The notes beneath the pieces are model-generated. The model saw only the letters and a list, made by a program, of their open reading frames with translations, ran no database searches and had not been told where the DNA came from. Shown here one piece after another: positions 23,073 to 29,450 of a stretch of DNA of 40,734 nt (position 1 is the first letter of the stretch; every line of letters starts with the position of its first letter). Origin of the DNA: Parvibaculum sp036499025 (GTDB taxonomy: Bacteria > Pseudomonadota > Alphaproteobacteria > Parvibaculales > Parvibaculaceae); assembly GCA_036499025.1 (NCBI GenBank), contig DASYEM010000124.1, forward strand, positions 1 through 40,734. The letters run 5' to 3'. The translations under genes and the position numbers were made by a program.

Positions 23073-23633
23073 GTGATTCGCAAAGCCTCATCCGGGGCGC
23101 GCGCAGCCGCAGGGGGGCACGTCCTGACACCGCAAGATCAGGCAATTCGAGCGCAGCTCATTATTCCCGAACAGTGCGAGCTGTTCGACTATTGGCGCGC
23201 GAAATGCTCGGAGACGAGCTTTCCTGTCCGCGCTGACATTCAACCGGCGGAATTGAAGGCGCTGCTGCCGTCGCTGAGCCTGCTTGATGTTCTTGGGGCC
23301 GGTGGACTTGAGTTGCGTGTCCGGCTGGCAGGCACGCGTTTGCGCGATTACTTCGGCATCGAAACCACGGGACGCCGCCTCGACGAATTCGAGCTTGGCG
23401 ATCAACGCGGCTATTGGGAGGCGGCTTATCGCGAGGTCATCGAAGGCGCGCGTCCCGCTCAGGGCGTTGTCCCTCTGACCCCTTGGGCTCAACCGCATAT
23501 CTTTCAGTTTTGGTTGCGCCTGCCGCTGGTCGATGCCACGGGCCGCATTGTCATGATTCTCGGACATGACGCCTTTCTGCAATCGGAAAAGGCTCAGGCG
23601 CTTGTCAATCGAGCCAATCTTCGCATTGCTTGA
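23073..23633 (+). CDS. PAS_5 (PF07310) family protein
   Basis: A 186-aa single-domain protein. Features typical of the alphaproteobacterial PF07310 PAS group are L-F-D-Y-W-R-A-K, P-x-R-A-D-I-Q-P-A-E-L-K-A-L-L-P-S-L-S-L-L-D, then R-V-R-L-A-G-T-R-L-R-D-Y-F-G-I-E-T-T-G-R-R-L-D-E, and a C-terminal strand with L-P-L-V-D-A-T-G-R-I-V-M-I-L-G. No output domain is attached. The start is GTG (GCAGGA upstream). It follows mucR at 57 nt and may be co-transcribed, suggesting a sensory partner, though such genes also occur alone. Confidence 0.8.
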   Translation: MIRKASSGARAAAGGHVLTPQDQAIRAQLIIPEQCELFDYWRAKCSETSFPVRADIQPAELKALLPSLSLLDVLGAGGLELRVRLAGTRLRDYFGIETTGRRLDEFELGDQRGYWEAAYREVIEGARPAQGVVPLTPWAQPHIFQFWLRLPLVDATGRIVMILGHDAFLQSEKAQALVNRANLRIA

Positions 23634-23694
23634 AACCGGACGGCCAGTTGCGCGACAATGATGTCGGCGGCGTCGCTTGAAGGTGGAAATAAAG

Positions 23695-24141
23695 ATGCGT
23701 ATCGGATCGATTGTCCTTTTTGGCGGATTGCTTCTGACGGCAATGCCCGCCTTCTCAGCCGAGCCAGCAAAGCTTGAAGCCGGCGAACATGTTCTCAAAA
23801 AAGGCGAGACTGCGGAATTCAAGATCGCCTCGAGTGCTGCGACCTCAAGCGAGCTTCACGCCTGGTGCGAAGTCGCCGCAGGAGGCAATGCCAGTCTGAT
23901 GTTTGACGGCGATCACTATATTCCGCTATCGGAGCCGACTGTCGGCGACACCATTTCCCTCGCTGCGGGAGAAAATCGCCGCTACGAACTCGAAGGGACC
24001 GTTGAAGCCAATAAGGGCGACGCCTATATCGCCTTTGCTTTTACCGGCGCGCCCACATCCATGTGTTTCCCTGGCATGCAGTGCGATGGCGCGGCGGCTG
24101 GAGCGCAAGAAGTCAAAGTCGCCTGCGGCAACAATAAATAA
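23695..24141 (+). CDS. Secreted hypothetical protein
   Basis: A 148-aa exported protein. The signal peptide is MRIGSIVLFGGLLLTAMPAFSA, with cleavage expected after Ala22. The mature domain is mostly beta-strand by appearance, with E-L-H-A-W-C-E-V and a C-terminal C-F-P-G-M-Q-C-D and V-A-C-G-N-N-K. Four cysteines could give two disulfides in the periplasm. No family was recognised. GGTGGAAATAAAG before the ATG is a moderate ribosome site. Its stop codon abuts, base to base, the stop of the convergent XRE gene. Confidence 0.65.
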   Translation: MRIGSIVLFGGLLLTAMPAFSAEPAKLEAGEHVLKKGETAEFKIASSAATSSELHAWCEVAAGGNASLMFDGDHYIPLSEPTVGDTISLAAGENRRYELEGTVEANKGDAYIAFAFTGAPTSMCFPGMQCDGAAAGAQEVKVACGNNK

Positions 24142-24708
24142 TCACAAGTATCGGATGAGCATGACGACAGGCGCAATCCAGTCCGGCGTCGGCAAAGATC
24201 TGGCTTGTGCGCCGGGCTCTGGCGGAACAAGCAGATAATGTCCGTCAGCGGACGAAACGAAGCGTCCGAAGCCGCTGACCTCCCCATCAACTTCAATGAA
24301 ACAATCCCGCCCCAGCGCTCGTGACGCGTGTTCTGGCGCCATGCGGTCGGCGATGACGACATCGCCCGCGCAATAGGCCCCGACATTTTCTCCGATTCGC
24401 AATGCGATCGGATCGCGCGCGGGCGCTTCCAGCGTCACCATGCTTTCGTCGGATGGAATCGCGGAGAACGCGCCGCTGCGGCTGATCTCCCCGAGGCATG
24501 GCACGCGGCCTTGCGCCTTCGGCTCGTCGATCAAATCGGTGATCTGCACGTTGAAGACGTCGGCGAAACGCTGCAGCCAGTTCATCGATACTTTCATGTC
24601 CGCCGTCTCAAGCCGCGAAACGGTAGCCGCCGTCGTTCCGATGCGCGCCGCAAGATCGGACTGTGTCAGCCGACGCAGTCGGCGGTAGTGGCGTATTCGG
24701 GTTCTCAC
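24142..24708 (-). CDS. XRE-family regulator with a degenerate S24/LexA-like C-terminal domain
   Basis: A 188-aa protein. Residues 4-60 form an XRE helix-turn-helix (LTQSDLAARIGTTAATVSRLETADMKVSMNWLQRFADVFNVQITDLI). The C-terminal half (about 85-188) has the strand pattern of LexA/repressor S24 domains: RIGENVGAYCAGDVVIAD stands where V-x-G-D-S-M-x-P...G-D-x-V would be, and IEVDGEVSGFGRF stands for the lysine strand. Both the catalytic Ser and Lys are missing, so self-cleavage is not expected. The start is GTG with GGGGAGG at 7 nt. It faces the DnaA-domain gene across a 147-bp promoter region with a LexA-like box array. Confidence 0.75.
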   Translation of the reverse strand: MRTRIRHYRRLRRLTQSDLAARIGTTAATVSRLETADMKVSMNWLQRFADVFNVQITDLIDEPKAQGRVPCLGEISRSGAFSAIPSDESMVTLEAPARDPIALRIGENVGAYCAGDVVIADRMAPEHASRALGRDCFIEVDGEVSGFGRFVSSADGHYLLVPPEPGAQARSLPTPDWIAPVVMLIRYL

Positions 24709-24796
24709 AATCTGACCTCCCCTCGCGACATTCGAACGCGGCGGAATTTACATGAATTTATCCCCGGCGTGTACGAAACGCGTAATTTTTCCATAG

Positions 24797-24824
24797 GAAC
24801 ATCACTATGTTCTTGTAATGTTCC
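24797..24824. promoter_or_regulatory. Triple half-site array containing a perfect GTTC-N7-GTTC (LexA-box form)
   Basis: GAACAT (24797-24802), ATGTTC (24807-24812) and ATGTTC (24818-24823). The first pair forms a palindrome with 4-nt spacer. The last pair forms a direct repeat with 11-bp period and includes GTTC-TTGTAAT-GTTC at 24809-24823. GTTC-N7-GTTC is the LexA operator known in alphaproteobacteria. It lies 32 nt before the ATG of the DnaA-domain gene and 88 nt from the divergent XRE start, so it could control both. Alternatively it is the operator of that XRE protein. Confidence 0.6.
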
Positions 24825-24855
24825 AAATGCAATGGGTCAGGCTGGGAGGGTCAAA

Positions 24856-25275
24856 ATGCTGGAGACGGGTTGGGGTAAGGGGAGTGAGGGCCGCGTAATA
24901 GCGGGATTGCCGCACATGCCGGCCAAAACCAGGGCCGAATATCGACGGCGGCGGGACATCGAGCGCGCAGCCCAAGTTGCGCTTACGCAGGAAATGATCG
25001 CCTGCGCGCTCGACGTCCCGCTCGCTGAAATGCGGGCCCCGACGCGCCGCCGTGCGCCGGTGGCACATGCGCGGCAGGTGGCGATGTATCTTATGCATGT
25101 CGCTTTTGGATTCAGCCTGTCGGCGGTCGGTCGCCATTTCGGGCGCGACAGAACGACTGCGGCCCATGCCTGCCGCCAGATTGAGGACCGCCGCGACAAT
25201 CAGGATTTCGACCTGCTGCTCGACCGGCTCGAATTCGCGGTCCGCGCTTTTCCCGTCAGCGGGTTGCCGCAATGA
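24856..25275 (+). CDS. Stand-alone DnaA domain IV-like DNA-binding protein
   Basis: A 139-aa protein whose residues 40-115 resemble the DnaA DNA-binding domain IV. ARQVAMYLMHVAFGFSLSAVGRHFGRDRTTAAHACRQIEDRR includes the helix-turn-helix and the DnaA-box-reading signature. Where DnaA has G-x-R-D-H-T-T-V-x-H-A, this protein has G-R-D-R-T-T-A-A-H-A (residues 96-105), with Arg at the His position. No AAA+ domain is present. The N-terminal 35 residues are basic. A GGGAGGG site lies before the ATG. The last 4 nt overlap the DUF6456 gene (ATGA). Binding to origin-like or other DNA sites is inferred, and the role is not established. Confidence 0.8.
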   Translation: MLETGWGKGSEGRVIAGLPHMPAKTRAEYRRRRDIERAAQVALTQEMIACALDVPLAEMRAPTRRRAPVAHARQVAMYLMHVAFGFSLSAVGRHFGRDRTTAAHACRQIEDRRDNQDFDLLLDRLEFAVRAFPVSGLPQ

Positions 25276-26060
25276 CGGGCATGGCGGAACGTGAATTCGA
25301 ACGGGAAGTGCGTCGCGTTTTTCGTCGCTTTGTCGAACCCCAAACCTATGCCATGCGTGCCGGCGAAGAAGAATTCGGCCTCTTCATAGCTCGCAATGGT
25401 TGGCGGAAGCCGGTGTTACGGATCAAGGAAGGGCTTTGGTTGGCCTTTGAGCGGCGCGACCTCGTTTGTTGTGACGACGGCATGAAAGGAATGGCGGCAT
25501 GGCGACCGAGCGAAGCCGGCCACGCCTTCTGGCGCCGCCTCGATGCCGCCAGCGAACCGTTTCTGGCGCAGCATCAACTGCGAGCGCGGCGGGTGATTTC
25601 CTTTGAAGGCACGTCCGCTGTTGCGGATGTCAACGAGGCGGAAACCCCGCTCGGTTGGTTGCGGCGGCGCAAGGGCGCGGATGGAAAGCCGCTTGTCAGC
25701 GATGCGCAATTTGAAGCCGGGGAAAGGTTGCGGAGAGATTTTACGCTGGCCCAAATGAACCCGCGCGTTACGGCCGATTGGTCCATGGTCTTGAGGCCCG
25801 GTGGGAAAGGACGACGGCCGCATGATCCCGCTGATGTAACGAACCATGCGCTGGCCGCCCGTGAGCGTTTTGCTCAAGCTCTCACTGGTGTCGGAACTGG
25901 TCTTGCCGGTGTGGTGGTCGAAGTCTGTTGTAATCAGCGCGGGCTGGAGGAAATCGAGCGGGGCTTTGGCTGGCCCCAACGCGCGGGAAAGGTCGTATTG
26001 CAGATCGCACTTGAGAGATTGGCCGATCATTACGGGATCAAGGATGCGCCGCGACGATAG
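25272..26060 (+). CDS. DUF6456 protein, coupled to the DnaA-domain gene
   Basis: A 262-aa cytoplasmic protein. The N-terminal half resembles a winged-helix-like fold (RRVFRRFVEPQTYAMRAGE, AWRPSEAGHAFWRRL). The C-terminal half is the DUF6456 domain: P-L-G-W-L-R-R-R-K...A-G-E-R-L-R-R-D-F-T-x-A-Q-M-x-P, then E-I-E-x-G-F-G-W-P-x-R-A-G-K-V-V-L-x-I-A-L-E-R-L-A-D-H-Y-G. The last block looks like a helix-turn-helix suited to DNA binding. The family is widespread in alphaproteobacteria with no assigned function. Its ATG overlaps the stop of the upstream gene, so both proteins are probably made in a fixed ratio. It ends 2 nt from the convergent sufE. Confidence 0.75.
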   Translation: MTGMAEREFEREVRRVFRRFVEPQTYAMRAGEEEFGLFIARNGWRKPVLRIKEGLWLAFERRDLVCCDDGMKGMAAWRPSEAGHAFWRRLDAASEPFLAQHQLRARRVISFEGTSAVADVNEAETPLGWLRRRKGADGKPLVSDAQFEAGERLRRDFTLAQMNPRVTADWSMVLRPGGKGRRPHDPADVTNHALAARERFAQALTGVGTGLAGVVVEVCCNQRGLEEIERGFGWPQRAGKVVLQIALERLADHYGIKDAPRR

Positions 26061-26062
26061 GC

Positions 26063-26494
26063 TTAGCCGCGAGAGACGGCTGCGAGATGTGCTGTCGCGT
26101 CTGCCTTGACGCGCTCGACCATCGAATAAAGTCCGTTTGAACGTTGCGGACTCAGATGTTCGTTCAATCCGAGCTTTTCAAAGATGTCGCGCGCGTCGGT
26201 CGCGAGGATCTCGGCGGCGGTCTTGCCCGAATAGATACGCAGCAAAATCGCGATCAGCCCGCGAACGATAAAGGCGTCGCTGTCGCCGCGAAATTTGAGA
26301 TGCGGACCATCGGATTCTTTTCGCGGCTCACCGACCAGCCATACCTGGCTGACGCAGCCCTGAACCTTGTTGGCTGCCGAATGTTCTTCCGCGCTCAGCG
26401 GCTCGAGCTCTTTGCCGAGTTCGATGACATAGCGGTAGCGCTCTTCCCAATCGTCCAGGAAGGAAAAATCCTCAATCAGGCTTTCGATGCTCAT
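26063..26494 (-). CDS. sufE: SufE-family cysteine desulfurase activator/sulfur acceptor
   Basis: A 143-aa SufE protein. The catalytic Cys47 sits in NKVQGCVSQVWLVGE, the family's invariant C-x-S-x-V-W loop. The flanking L-D-D-W-E-E-R-Y-R-Y-V-I-E-L-G and the C-terminal L-S-P-Q-R-S-N-G-L-x-S-M-V-E-R are equally diagnostic. SufE accepts persulfide sulfur from SufS and passes it to the Fe-S assembly scaffold. The rest of the suf operon is not adjacent, as is common for the stand-alone sufE of alphaproteobacteria. Length is normal. Confidence 0.92.
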   Translation of the reverse strand: MSIESLIEDFSFLDDWEERYRYVIELGKELEPLSAEEHSAANKVQGCVSQVWLVGEPRKESDGPHLKFRGDSDAFIVRGLIAILLRIYSGKTAAEILATDARDIFEKLGLNEHLSPQRSNGLYSMVERVKADATAHLAAVSRG

Positions 26495-26546
26495 GGGTGC
26501 TCTCTCATGCTGCTCAGGAGATAGCTGCCGGGAGCCGAATGCACAA

Positions 26547-26574
26547 GCGCCGCCCGGTGGAAGCCGGGCGGCGC
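26547..26574 (-). terminator. Strong hairpin, probable terminator of the DUF5330 gene
   Basis: GCGCCGCCCGG / CCGGGCGGCGC: a perfect 11-bp GC stem with a 6-nt loop, 57 nt past the stop at 26632. On the minus strand it is followed only by TTGTGC, so the T-tract is weak. Confidence 0.5.
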
Positions 26575-26631
26575 AGTAGGGCCGAAGAGCTCAGGATGGG
26601 GGCTTCCGCGGCAGGTCTTCAGTATGTCGTC

Positions 26632-27048
26632 TCAGGCGCCCGTCATGCGGGATTGCGTGTGTCTGGAGGAAGAGGACGTCGGTGCGGCATCCGAAGCCAA
26701 GCCTTTCTCCTGTTGTTCCTTTGCCTTTTCGGTCAGCCAGAGGAATGCCTGGCTTCCGTAATAGGCACTCTGGCGGGCCACATGAGCGACGACGGCGTGT
26801 CCCCGGTCGCAAACTTGCGGATTGCGTCCACAGAATCCGAGCACGTCACCGGCGGATTGCGCGGCAAGCGAGAGCATTTCGCCTGCGTTCACCTCATCGG
26901 CGGGGGAGGCGGAGGGGTCGCCCGTCCTATAGGCCGCAGGCGTGGCGCCTGCCGTACCGCCGTTTCGCGCTGTGGCTTGAAAGCCCGCAGCAGGCAGCAG
27001 GAAGGACAGGACCGTAAGCCAGAACGCGGCTCTGAGAATGAATGACAT
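26632..27048 (-). CDS. DUF5330 family exported protein
   Basis: A 138-aa protein with an N-terminal hydrophobic segment (FILRAAFWLTVLSFLLPAAG, residues 3-22) acting as signal or anchor. The central core E-M-L-S-L-A-A-Q-S-A-G-D-V-L-G-F-C-G-R-N-P-Q-V-C-D-R-G is the DUF5330 hallmark with two cysteines. The C-terminus is Ser/Thr-rich and probably disordered. AAGGAG lies 6 nt before the ATG at 27048; an ATG 18 nt upstream is not better placed. It is a Hyphomicrobiales family of unknown function. Confidence 0.72.
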   Translation of the reverse strand: MSFILRAAFWLTVLSFLLPAAGFQATARNGGTAGATPAAYRTGDPSASPADEVNAGEMLSLAAQSAGDVLGFCGRNPQVCDRGHAVVAHVARQSAYYGSQAFLWLTEKAKEQQEKGLASDAAPTSSSSRHTQSRMTGA

Positions 27049-27252
27049 GAACAGCTCCTTTCGCATCTCGTTGACGCGAAGCTACGGTTCGATCTGTAGC
27101 GAGTGAGTTAAGTTAAAAGATAAAATGATCGAATACTGGAGAATTACCGAGATTTGTCTGGGGTATGCTTTCAGCAGAGCTGATTTTATACTTGGAATTT
27201 GATTTCAATACATGTCGAATTTTGTGAAATTACTCTGAGAATTTTAATCCCA
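27049..27252. other. Gene-free A/T-rich promoter region of the DUF5330 gene
   Basis: No coding frame was seen. The composition drops to A/T-rich from about 27110, e.g. GTTAAGTTAAAAGATAAAAT and TGATTTCAATACATG. It resembles the A/T-rich block upstream of mucR and could be a target for MucR-type regulators. Transcription of the DUF5330 gene should start here. No clear -35/-10 pair was fixed. Confidence 0.4.
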
Positions 27253-27310
27253 TTTTTTTCAAATCCGATTCAGAGTTTTTTCAAATCCAATTCTCAGTTA
27301 ATTCAAATTG
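27253..27310. repeat. Imperfect tandem repeat, unit about 22-23 nt (TTTTTTCAAATCC)
   Basis: Unit 1 (27253-27275) reads TTTTTTTCAAATCCGATTC + AGAG. Unit 2 (27276-27297) reads TTTTTTCAAATCCAATTC + TCAG. A decayed third copy (27298-27310) reads TTAATTCAAATTG. The period is close to two helical turns. It lies in gene-free A/T-rich DNA between two minus-strand genes. Confidence 0.6.
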
Positions 27311-27363
27311 ATCGAAGCGCGGAATTTCCTTCAAAACCAACATCCGATTAACGCGGCAGACGC

Positions 27364-27399
27364 AAAAAAGCCCCGCTTGGCTTGAGCCAGCGGGGCTTT
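27364..27399 (-). terminator. Rho-independent terminator of the 367-aa lipoprotein gene
   Basis: On the minus strand AAAGCCCCGCTGGCT / AGCCAAGCGGGGCTTTTTT: a stem of about 13 bp with one bulged base and a 3-4 nt loop, followed by six T residues, 22 nt past the stop at 27421. Confidence 0.85.
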
Positions 27400-27420
27400 A
27401 AGGCGTGTGAGCCAAAGGCT

Positions 27421-28524
27421 TCAGCGGGGTGGGGTGACCGGTGTCGGCATCGCGGTCATCCAGCAGGTCCTCACTTCTTCAATCGCGTGCGTCCCGGTGC
27501 ACCAAGCTTCTTCCGAGGGAAAATGGGCGGCGGCGACGCATTGGTTGAGGTTGAGCCTCGCCCAGTTAAGACAAGTCGAGGTTTCATCCTTGCCGCTCAA
27601 CGCGATCGGAATGATCGGTGCGGCGATTACCTCACGCGCAGCCTGCCCGAGAATCTTGGTCATCACCGAGGTCGAATAGGCCTGAGCCTCCGTCACCGGC
27701 GAAAGGGCGGCAAGAAGGCTTCGGATCGCCGACGAAGGCGGTGTGGCTTCGGCGGTCTTGACGACGGGCTCGCTCGCAAGGGGCTCGTTCATGCCCCATT
27801 TCTGTTTCTGGAATTTGAAAGCTGTATCGATGAAGCGCTTGCGCAGCTTCATCATGCGCTCGTTTTCTACTTCTGCGGAAGCCATGACGGCCGACATCGC
27901 GTCGCCTGCACCGGGAAGCCGCAGCACGTAGGCGGGATCCTGAAGTGAGGCAAGCACCTTGGCTTGCCCATTGACACGGACTTCGTTGCGCACGCCTTCC
28001 GCGAATACCTTGCTCTGTGCGGCGGCCATCGCGCGAACGGCATACCAACCGTCGGCCATGCTCTCCGGCTGCGTGAAGCGGAGTGTCTTGAGAACGCGGC
28101 GGACTTCTTTCGGCGTATTGAGCTTGCTGGCCTCGGCCACTTTCATGGCGTCGCCATATTTAAGATAGACACCCGCGAGCTGGCTCATCGGCACGCCTTG
28201 CGAGAGAGAGCTCAGACCGGCGCGCGGATCGATCGAAGCGACCTGCACATCGCGATGCCGGGGCGACATAAGAGGGATCGGGATACCTGCGCTGGCGATG
28301 CTGGCTGTCGTGAGCGCATCCATTGTTTGCTGTGTTGCGGCCGAGCTCGCGACGGCGGGCGCTGCTGCGGCGACGGGAGGGCTATTTTTCATCTTGTCCA
28401 GCGCGGCCGTGTCGCCCTGGATGACAGTGCAGCCGGATAGCAGAGCGAGCATGAACGCCATGCCCGGGCCGCGCGTCAGGCGCGCGCAAAGCGCCATCGC
28501 CCCTTGGTTCGAAACGCTCGACAT
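27421..28524 (-). CDS. Putative lipoprotein of unknown function
   Basis: A 367-aa exported protein. A hydrophobic stretch ends in the lipobox MLALLSGC, giving a lipidated Cys32 followed by Thr (outer-membrane sorting). The next 45 residues are Ala/Ser/Pro-rich linker. The mature body includes G-V-P-M-S-Q-L-A-G-V-Y-L-K-Y-G-D-A-M-K-V-A-E-A and a helical region M-R-K-L-R-K-R-F-I-D-T-A-F-K-F-Q. The C-terminal 60 residues hold three cysteines (TCLNWARLNLNQC, AWC, TCW). No family was recognised. GAGGGGAG lies before the ATG at 28524. It is divergent from the DUF1491 gene. Confidence 0.68.
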   Translation of the reverse strand: MSSVSNQGAMALCARLTRGPGMAFMLALLSGCTVIQGDTAALDKMKNSPPVAAAAPAVASSAATQQTMDALTTASIASAGIPIPLMSPRHRDVQVASIDPRAGLSSLSQGVPMSQLAGVYLKYGDAMKVAEASKLNTPKEVRRVLKTLRFTQPESMADGWYAVRAMAAAQSKVFAEGVRNEVRVNGQAKVLASLQDPAYVLRLPGAGDAMSAVMASAEVENERMMKLRKRFIDTAFKFQKQKWGMNEPLASEPVVKTAEATPPSSAIRSLLAALSPVTEAQAYSTSVMTKILGQAAREVIAAPIIPIALSGKDETSTCLNWARLNLNQCVAAAHFPSEEAWCTGTHAIEEVRTCWMTAMPTPVTPPR

Positions 28525-28728
28525 ATGAAACTCCCCTCTAACTCGCGACCTCATTTGACGCACTTGCGCATGTCCGAGGTTCGGATCGTATGAATTCGTC
28601 CGAGTTCAGGGCGTTGCGCGCGCTGTTAACGGGTCATTTGCAATTCTAGTGCCCGCGCTAAACTTCGGCAAACGCATAAAGGTTTTAAAGTGTATGACCT
28701 TGTCGTGTGAGTGTGTGGAGGGGCCTCG

Positions 28729-29070
28729 ATGGAGACGGTGCCACGGCTAAAAGCCGAGATATGGGTAAAAGCGCTGATCCGCCGTGCCGAAGTGGCGGGC
28801 GCCGCGGCCATGGTCGTGCGCCGGGGCGATGCCACATCCGGTGTCGTGCTCGTTAAGGTGAACAGGCTCGACCGCACCGCCACGGTTTATGCGCCCGCAC
28901 GCGCCGGCGACGGTTCCCTTATCTGGCTGGCCGGAACAGGCCCGGCGACGACGACCGAACCGGACGCCGACGCTTATATAGAGAGACAAAGGAAATTCGA
29001 TCCCGACCTTTGGGTGGTCGAAATCGAAGACCGGGAAGGCCGTCACTTCCTTCAGGAGCCTGTGAGTTAG
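28729..29070 (+). CDS. DUF1491 family protein
   Basis: A 113-aa cytoplasmic protein matching the DUF1491 family of alphaproteobacteria. It opens P-R-L-K-A-E-I-W-V-K-A-L-I-R-R-A-E, then M-V-V-R-R-G-D-A-T-S-G-V-V-L-V-K-V-N-R, and ends D-P-D-L-W-V-V-E-I-E-D-R-E-G-R-H-F-L. The function is unknown. GGAGGGG lies 5 nt before the ATG at 28729; an upstream GTG at 28711 is in frame but overlaps the ribosome site. It is convergent with the small gene ending at 29075. Confidence 0.85.
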   Translation: METVPRLKAEIWVKALIRRAEVAGAAAMVVRRGDATSGVVLVKVNRLDRTATVYAPARAGDGSLIWLAGTGPATTTEPDADAYIERQRKFDPDLWVVEIEDREGRHFLQEPVS

Positions 29071-29074
29071 CCGC

Positions 29075-29293
29075 TCAGGGTCGCATGAACATGAAGTCCT
29101 CGTCCGGGTCGAGATGCTCGATGGCGGTCAGAAGCTCACTCTTTATGTCTTCTTCCGTGCGGGTTTCGCGCCAGATACGCAGAACCTGTTCGAACATGAC
29201 CCTTCCAAGAACATCGGAGGGAATCTGGAACTCGGCAGCTTCTTTGAGCGCAGCGTCTATATGCGCGGTCACGATATCGCGGGCTGTGGCCAT
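29075..29293 (-). CDS. Small conserved-looking hypothetical protein
   Basis: A 72-aa soluble, acidic, helical protein (MATARDIVTAHIDAALKEAA, then EFQIPSDVLGRVMFEQVLRI, ending DFMFMRP). GAGAGC stands 7 nt before the ATG at 29293. The frame stays open upstream into the prfC start, but no better site is seen there. It is divergent from prfC. No domain was recognised. Confidence 0.6.
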   Translation of the reverse strand: MATARDIVTAHIDAALKEAAEFQIPSDVLGRVMFEQVLRIWRETRTEEDIKSELLTAIEHLDPDEDFMFMRP

Positions 29294-29450
29294 GGGGATG
29301 CTCTCTTCGTATCTGAATGTCGGTGCGCGGAGCTTGGACGAAGGCGGAAATCGGCGCATCTGCCATGTTGTCGCGCTGCGTTTTTGGCCCAGATGACAGT
29401 CCGCCCCTCTATGGAGTAGGGTCCGGCCCCAATCGGAACTGGAGACAAGA

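Noticed and set aside
24797..24812. Reading GAACAT-CACT-ATGTTC alone as the only operator
   Set aside because: The palindrome is real and could be the XRE protein's own site, but a further ATGTTC one turn away makes the direct GTTC-N7-GTTC, so the array was reported as a whole with both readings.
27049..27420. A CRISPR array in the A/T-rich repeat region
   Set aside because: There are only two clear units plus a decayed one, no spacers, and a period too short for repeat-spacer units.
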